A stretch of 15,029 nt of DNA, taken from the NCBI GenBank assembly GCA_020201295.1, contig JAIVHA010000188.1, positions 1 to 15,029 of the forward strand, read 5' to 3'. The translations under genes and the position numbers were made by a program. Source of the stretch: Lysobacteraceae bacterium. Its GTDB lineage: Bacteria; Pseudomonadota; Gammaproteobacteria; DSM-19610. The notes beneath the pieces are model-generated. The model did not search any database, had not been told where the DNA came from, and was given only the letters and a program-made list of their open reading frames with translations. Below, in pieces: positions 12,580-15,029 of this stretch; within the stretch, counting starts at the first letter, position 1; every line of letters begins with the position of its first letter.

Positions 12580-13275
12580 TTATGCCTCCAGACTCGCCTG
12601 ATCCACCTGGATGCCGGGACCCATGGTGGAAGAGACGGTCACCTTTTTCATGTACACACCCTTTGCCGCAGAAGGCTTCAACTTCTGCAGGTCTGCCAGC
12701 AGCGCGCGCAGGTTCTCCTTCAGCGCGTCGACCTCGAAGCCCACCTTGCCGATGGAACAATGGATGATGCCGGCCTTGTCGGTGCGGTAACGCACCTGTC
12801 CGGACTTGGCGTTCTTTACCGCCGCCGCCACATCGGTGGCCACCGTGCCCACCTTGGGGTTCGGCATCAGGCCGCGCGGGCCCAGCAGCTGGCCCAGCTG
12901 ACCCACCACGCGCATGGCGTCGGGGCTGGCGATGACCACGTCATAGTTCAGGTCGCCGCCCTTCATGGCCTCGGCCAGGTCATCCATGCCGACCACGTCG
13001 GCACCGGCCGCCTTGGCGGCATCCGCATTGGCGCCCTGGGTGAACACCGCCACCCGTACCGACTTGCCGGTGCCATTGGGCAGTACGGTGGAGCTACGCA
13101 CGACCTGGTCGGATTTACGCGGGTCGACGCCGAGATTCACGCTGACGTCCACGGATTCCGCGAACTTCACCGTACTCAGGTCCTTGACCAGGCCCAGCGC
13201 CTCATCGATGCCGTAGGCCTTGCCCGGGGCCACCTTTTCGCGGATGGCCTTGATACGCTTGCTCATTTTAGCCAT
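12580..13275 (-). CDS. rplA: 50S ribosomal protein L1
   Basis: L1 binds 23S rRNA at the mobile L1 stalk, helps release deacylated tRNA from the E site, and in E. coli represses the rplK-rplA mRNA. The 231-residue product aligns throughout with E. coli L1 (234). Recognisable segments are KFAESVDVSVNLGVDPRKSD, VLPNGTGKSVRVAVFTQGAN, VVGQLGQLLGPRGLMPNPK and the C-terminal KKVTVSSTMGPGIQVDQASL. It starts at the ATG at 13273-13275, only 3 bp after the rplK stop, with GGGGTGAA at the rplK 3' end as SD. Translation is therefore probably coupled to rplK. Confidence 0.98.
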   Translation of the reverse strand: MAKMSKRIKAIREKVAPGKAYGIDEALGLVKDLSTVKFAESVDVSVNLGVDPRKSDQVVRSSTVLPNGTGKSVRVAVFTQGANADAAKAAGADVVGMDDLAEAMKGGDLNYDVVIASPDAMRVVGQLGQLLGPRGLMPNPKVGTVATDVAAAVKNAKSGQVRYRTDKAGIIHCSIGKVGFEVDALKENLRALLADLQKLKPSAAKGVYMKKVTVSSTMGPGIQVDQASLEA

Positions 13276-13278
13276 GGC

Positions 13279-13713
13279 TCAGTTCACCCCTTCCGTTTCC
13301 AGACCCATGCTGCGTGCGGTACCGGCCACGGTACGCACCGCCGCATCCATATCCGCCGCGGTCAGGTCGGGCATCTTCATGCTCGCAACCTCTTCCAGCT
13401 GGGCGCGAGTCAGCTTGCCCACCTTGTTGGTGTTGGGCGTACTGGAACCCTTGGGAACACCGGCGGCCTTGCGTAACAGCACGGAGGCGGGCGGGGTCTT
13501 CGTAATGAAGGTGAAACTGCGATCGCTGTAGACGGTGATCACCACGGGGATCGGCAGACCCTTTTCCAGTTCCTGGGTCTTGGCGTTGAACGCCTTGCAG
13601 AATTCCATGATGTTGACGCCGTGCTGGCCCAGCGCGGGGCCTACGGGCGGACTGGGGTTCGCCGCGCCGGCGGCCACCTGCAGCTTGATATACGCCTGAA
13701 TCTTCTTTGCCAT
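13279..13713 (-). CDS. rplK: 50S ribosomal protein L11
   Basis: L11 binds the GTPase-associated centre of 23S rRNA and is needed for the stringent-response sensor RelA to detect stalled ribosomes. The 144-residue product has near-standard length. The N-terminal domain carries the proline-rich NPSPPVGPALGQHGVNIMEF, which forms the cleft where thiopeptide antibiotics act. The C-terminal rRNA-binding domain ends in DAAVRTVAGTARSMGLETEG. It starts at the ATG at 13711-13713 with AGGAG at 13720-13724. The 88-bp gap to nusG contains a REP-like hairpin and a short GCAA-loop stem (13737-13750). In E. coli, L1 represses this mRNA near rplK; no binding site could be assigned with confidence here. Confidence 0.98.
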   Translation of the reverse strand: MAKKIQAYIKLQVAAGAANPSPPVGPALGQHGVNIMEFCKAFNAKTQELEKGLPIPVVITVYSDRSFTFITKTPPASVLLRKAAGVPKGSSTPNTNKVGKLTRAQLEEVASMKMPDLTAADMDAAVRTVAGTARSMGLETEGVN

Positions 13714-13736
13714 TGCTTACTCCTGTGGGTACAAGC

Positions 13737-13750
13737 GCCTGTTGCCAGGC
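13737..13750 (-). other. Short GCAA-loop stem before rplK
   Basis: GCCTG-GCAA-CAGGC on the minus strand forms a 5-bp stem with a GNRA-type loop, 23 nt before the rplK ATG. It could form part of the leader region where L1 autoregulation acts in E. coli. It is short enough to be chance. Confidence 0.25.
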
Positions 13751-13766
13751 TCCCCTGTGGTTTATG

Positions 13767-13794
13767 CGCAGGTGCGGCCAAGGCCGCTCCTGCG
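13767..13794. repeat. REP-like palindrome between nusG and rplK
   Basis: Two 13-nt arms (13767-13779 and 13782-13794) are complementary with one mismatch around an AA/TT centre. The minus strand reads CGCAGGAGCGGCCTTGGCCG. The AGGAGCGGC core and matching GCCGC are shared with the REP doublet at 14858-14930, so this looks like a single REP unit. It has no following U-run. It lies inside what is normally one transcription unit and could act as an mRNA-stability or processing stem. Confidence 0.6.
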
Positions 13795-13801
13795 GATAGG
13801 A

Positions 13802-14335
13802 TCAGGCCTTCTCGACCTGACCGAATTCCAGATCCACGGGGGTGGATCGCCCGAAAATCATCACCGCGACACGCAGGCGATTCTTTTCGTAGTTGACGTC
13901 TTCCACCACACCATTGAAATCGTTGAAGGGACCGTCGGTGACGCGCACCACCTCGCCCACTTCGAACAACACCTTGGGCCGCGGTTTCTCGACCCCTTCC
14001 TGCACCCGCTGCAAAATGGCATTGGCTTCCTTGTCACTGATGGGCGCCGGCTTGTCGCTGGTGCCACCAATGAATCCCAGGACCTTGGGCACATCCTTCA
14101 CCAGGTGCCAGGTTTCGTCATCCATATCCATCTGCACCAGCACATAGCCAGGGAAGAACTTGCGCTCACTCTTGCGTTTCTGGCCTTCGCGCATCTCCAC
14201 CACTTCCTCGGTGGGTACCAGGATCTCGCCGAACTTCCCGTCCAGGCCACTGCGCGCAACCCGATCGATCAGTGAACGCTTGACCTGGTTCTCAAACCCG
14301 GAATAGGCATGCACCACATACCAACGCATCGTCAT
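13802..14335 (-). CDS. nusG: Transcription termination/antitermination factor NusG
   Basis: NusG binds the RNA polymerase clamp, suppresses pausing, and links polymerase to Rho or to ribosomal S10. The 177-residue product has the N-terminal NGN domain (RWYVVHAYSGFENQVKRSL at 4-22; RKFFPGYVLVQM at 58-69) and a C-terminal KOW domain (GEVVRVTDGPFNDFNGVVED at 127-146). It ends with the IFGRSTPVDLEFGQVEK tail, whose IFGR loop contacts S10 and Rho in E. coli. The ATG at 14333-14335 was chosen over the second ATG two codons later because the G-run SD at the secE 3' end is 8 nt from the first. The gap to the secE stop is 4 bp, indicating coupled translation. Confidence 0.97.
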   Translation of the reverse strand: MTMRWYVVHAYSGFENQVKRSLIDRVARSGLDGKFGEILVPTEEVVEMREGQKRKSERKFFPGYVLVQMDMDDETWHLVKDVPKVLGFIGGTSDKPAPISDKEANAILQRVQEGVEKPRPKVLFEVGEVVRVTDGPFNDFNGVVEDVNYEKNRLRVAVMIFGRSTPVDLEFGQVEKA

Positions 14336-14339
14336 GTGC

Positions 14340-14717
14340 TCAGCCCCCCTGCCCTGTCAAAAAACGTACCGCCCAAAGCAGAAACATGTCGAACAGCCAG
14401 AGCATGATGCCCACGACGATCACCACAGCGAATACAGCCAGACTGGTCTGCACCGTTTCCGCCCGCGTAGGCCATACAACCTTGCGTACCTCGTTGCGGG
14501 CATCGCCCACGAAACCGGCCAACGCCCGTCCCTTGCCCGTCTGCAGGCCCACGGCCAAGGCGAGGCCGGCCATGACCAGCAGACCCAGCACCCGTAACAG
14601 GAGCATCTGGTCCGCGAAGTAATAGAAGCCCGCCACGCCAACCAGCAGCAGCACCACCACCACCAGCAGCTTCAGCGTGTCCATCCTGGAATCCTGGACT
14701 TCCGTCTTCGCGTTCAT
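14340..14717 (-). CDS. secE: Preprotein translocase subunit SecE
   Basis: SecE clamps SecY in the inner-membrane protein-export channel. The 125-residue product has the three-span form of gammaproteobacteria: hydrophobic segments at about 16-35, 38-58 and 92-117. The conserved amphipathic cytoplasmic helix and hinge (ARNEVRKVVWPTRAETVQTS, 73-92) precede the last span. Length and N-terminus (MNAKTEVQDS) match E. coli SecE (127), so the ATG at 14715-14717 is preferred over the internal ATG at codon 12, although its SD is weak. It lies 52 bp after tRNA-Trp and 4 bp before nusG, the standard tuf-trnW-secE-nusG arrangement. No clear promoter was found in the 52-bp gap, so co-transcription with the tRNA is likely. 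Confidence 0.97.
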   Translation of the reverse strand: MNAKTEVQDSRMDTLKLLVVVVLLLVGVAGFYYFADQMLLLRVLGLLVMAGLALAVGLQTGKGRALAGFVGDARNEVRKVVWPTRAETVQTSLAVFAVVIVVGIMLWLFDMFLLWAVRFLTGQGG

Positions 14718-14758
14718 ACCAACCGACTTCGATACATGCTGTGAATACCCGTAAACAC

Positions 14759-14776
14759 CCTGCCATATATGGCAGG
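14759..14776. repeat. 18-bp perfect palindrome overlapping the tRNA-Trp 3' end
   Basis: CCTGCCATATATGGCAGG is perfectly self-complementary. Its right half is the tRNA 3' terminus (end of the acceptor strand, discriminator base and CCA, 14770-14776). In the precursor the 3' trailer could therefore pair with the acceptor 3' strand. No T-run follows. Confidence 0.5.
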
Positions 14777-14845
14777 CCAGGAGGGAATCGAACCCCCAAC
14801 CTGCGGTTTTGGAGACCGCCGCTCTGCCAATTGAGCTACTGGCCT
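14770..14845 (-). tRNA. trpT: tRNA-Trp (anticodon CCA)
   Basis: The 76-nt minus-strand sequence folds as a standard cloverleaf. The acceptor stem is AGGCCAG with CTGGCCT, and the D-arm contains GCTCAATTGGCAGAGC. The anticodon stem GCGGT/ACCGC encloses CTCCAAA, giving anticodon CCA for tryptophan. The T-arm is GGGGG-TTCGATT-CCCTC. Discriminator G73 and an encoded CCA end follow. G73 and the CCA anticodon are the main TrpRS identity elements. It sits between tuf and secE, the usual gammaproteobacterial place for trpT. Confidence 0.98.
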
Positions 14846-14857
14846 ATATAAAAAACC

Positions 14858-14930
14858 TGTAGGAGCGGCGCGAGCCGCGATCAGCTGCGGTTCACAAAGA
14901 ACGTCTATCGCGGCTCGCGCCGCTCCTACA
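14858..14930. repeat. REP doublet (REPIN-like) between tuf and tRNA-Trp
   Basis: Two 24-bp arms, 14858-14881 and 14907-14930, are perfect inverted copies beginning TGTAGGAGCGGCGCGAGCCG, separated by 25 bp. Each arm also folds alone (GCGGC-GCGA-GCCGC). This is the layout of a REPIN, two REP units in opposite orientation, a non-autonomous element usually mobilised by a RAYT transposase. On the minus strand the second arm is followed by GG and then TTTTTT (14850-14855), so the whole stem could also act as a terminator after tuf. The 95-bp gap holds nothing else. Confidence 0.8.
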
Positions 14931-14940
14931 ATGTTTTGTA

Positions 14941-15029
14941 CTACTCGATGATCTTCGCCACCACGCCGGCGCCCACGGTACGGCCACCTTCGCGGATGGC
15001 GAAACGCAGACCGTCTTCCATCGCAATCG
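14941..15029 (-). CDS. tuf: Elongation factor Tu, C-terminal end (runs off right edge)
   Basis: The last 28 codons and a TAG stop (14941-14943) are present, reading IAMEDGLRFAIREGGRTVGA and then GVVAKIIE. This is the conserved end of EF-Tu domain 3, which contacts aminoacyl-tRNA. Its place upstream of trnW-secE-nusG identifies it as the tufB-type copy, distinct from the str-operon copy at the left edge. The REP doublet begins 10 bp past the stop. The short length prevents comparison of the two copies, since the windowed parts do not overlap. Confidence 0.96.
   Translation of the reverse strand, partial: IAMEDGLRFAIREGGRTVGAGVVAKIIE

Overview
The window is a stretch of the core transcription/translation gene cluster of a GC-rich gammaproteobacterium. 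Every gene lies on the minus strand. In transcription order (right to left) it reads: tuf (3' end) - tRNA-Trp - secE - nusG - rplK - rplA - rplJ - rplL - rpoB - rpoC - rpsL - rpsG - fusA - tuf (5' end). This is the tufB-secE-nusG-L11/L1-L10/L7-L12-rpoBC block followed directly by the str operon, with two tuf copies bracketing the window. The proteins match gammaproteobacterial families throughout: RpoC keeps E. coli numbering up to residue 860, the L10 mRNA leader has the proteobacterial form, and REP palindromes built on AGGAGCGGC are of a type common in Pseudomonas/Xanthomonas/Chromatiales-like genomes. I would not name a genus.

Region by region. At 14858-15029 lie the tail of tuf and a 24-bp perfect inverted repeat (a REP doublet) followed by a T-run. 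tRNA-Trp(CCA) is at 14770-14845. secE and nusG (13802-14717) are tightly coupled. A REP-like hairpin separates nusG from rplK-rplA. An L10-type autoregulatory leader precedes rplJ-rplL. The rplL-rpoB spacer holds a terminator-like hairpin at the place where E. coli has its attenuator. rpoB and rpoC fill 3252-11134. The rpoC-rpsL gap holds two strong hairpins and a near-consensus sigma70 promoter (TTGACA-17-TACAAT) for the str operon. rpsL, rpsG, fusA and tuf complete the left side.

No new biological system is visible. The surprise is the state of the three largest genes. By comparison with E. coli proteins recalled from memory, four pieces of nearly invariant sequence are missing: fusA codons 1-34 with the P-loop; 17 codons of rpoB in the rifampicin/fork-loop-2 region; about 120 codons of rpoB near the active site, with a frameshift; and 24 codons of rpoC inside the second zinc-binding module. 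The flanking sequence is otherwise perfect and all the small ribosomal protein genes are complete. These genes are essential and the rest of each protein is well conserved, so I infer collapsed or butt-joined assembly breaks rather than biology. rpoB, rpoC and fusA should not be used for phylogeny, resistance typing or function until the raw reads are checked.

The genes cooperate as the cell's basic expression machinery: RNA polymerase beta and beta', the elongation factor NusG, the ribosomal stalk and GTPase centre (L11, L1, L10, L7/L12), decoding and 30S proteins (S12, S7), the elongation factors EF-G and EF-Tu, and SecE of the protein-export channel.
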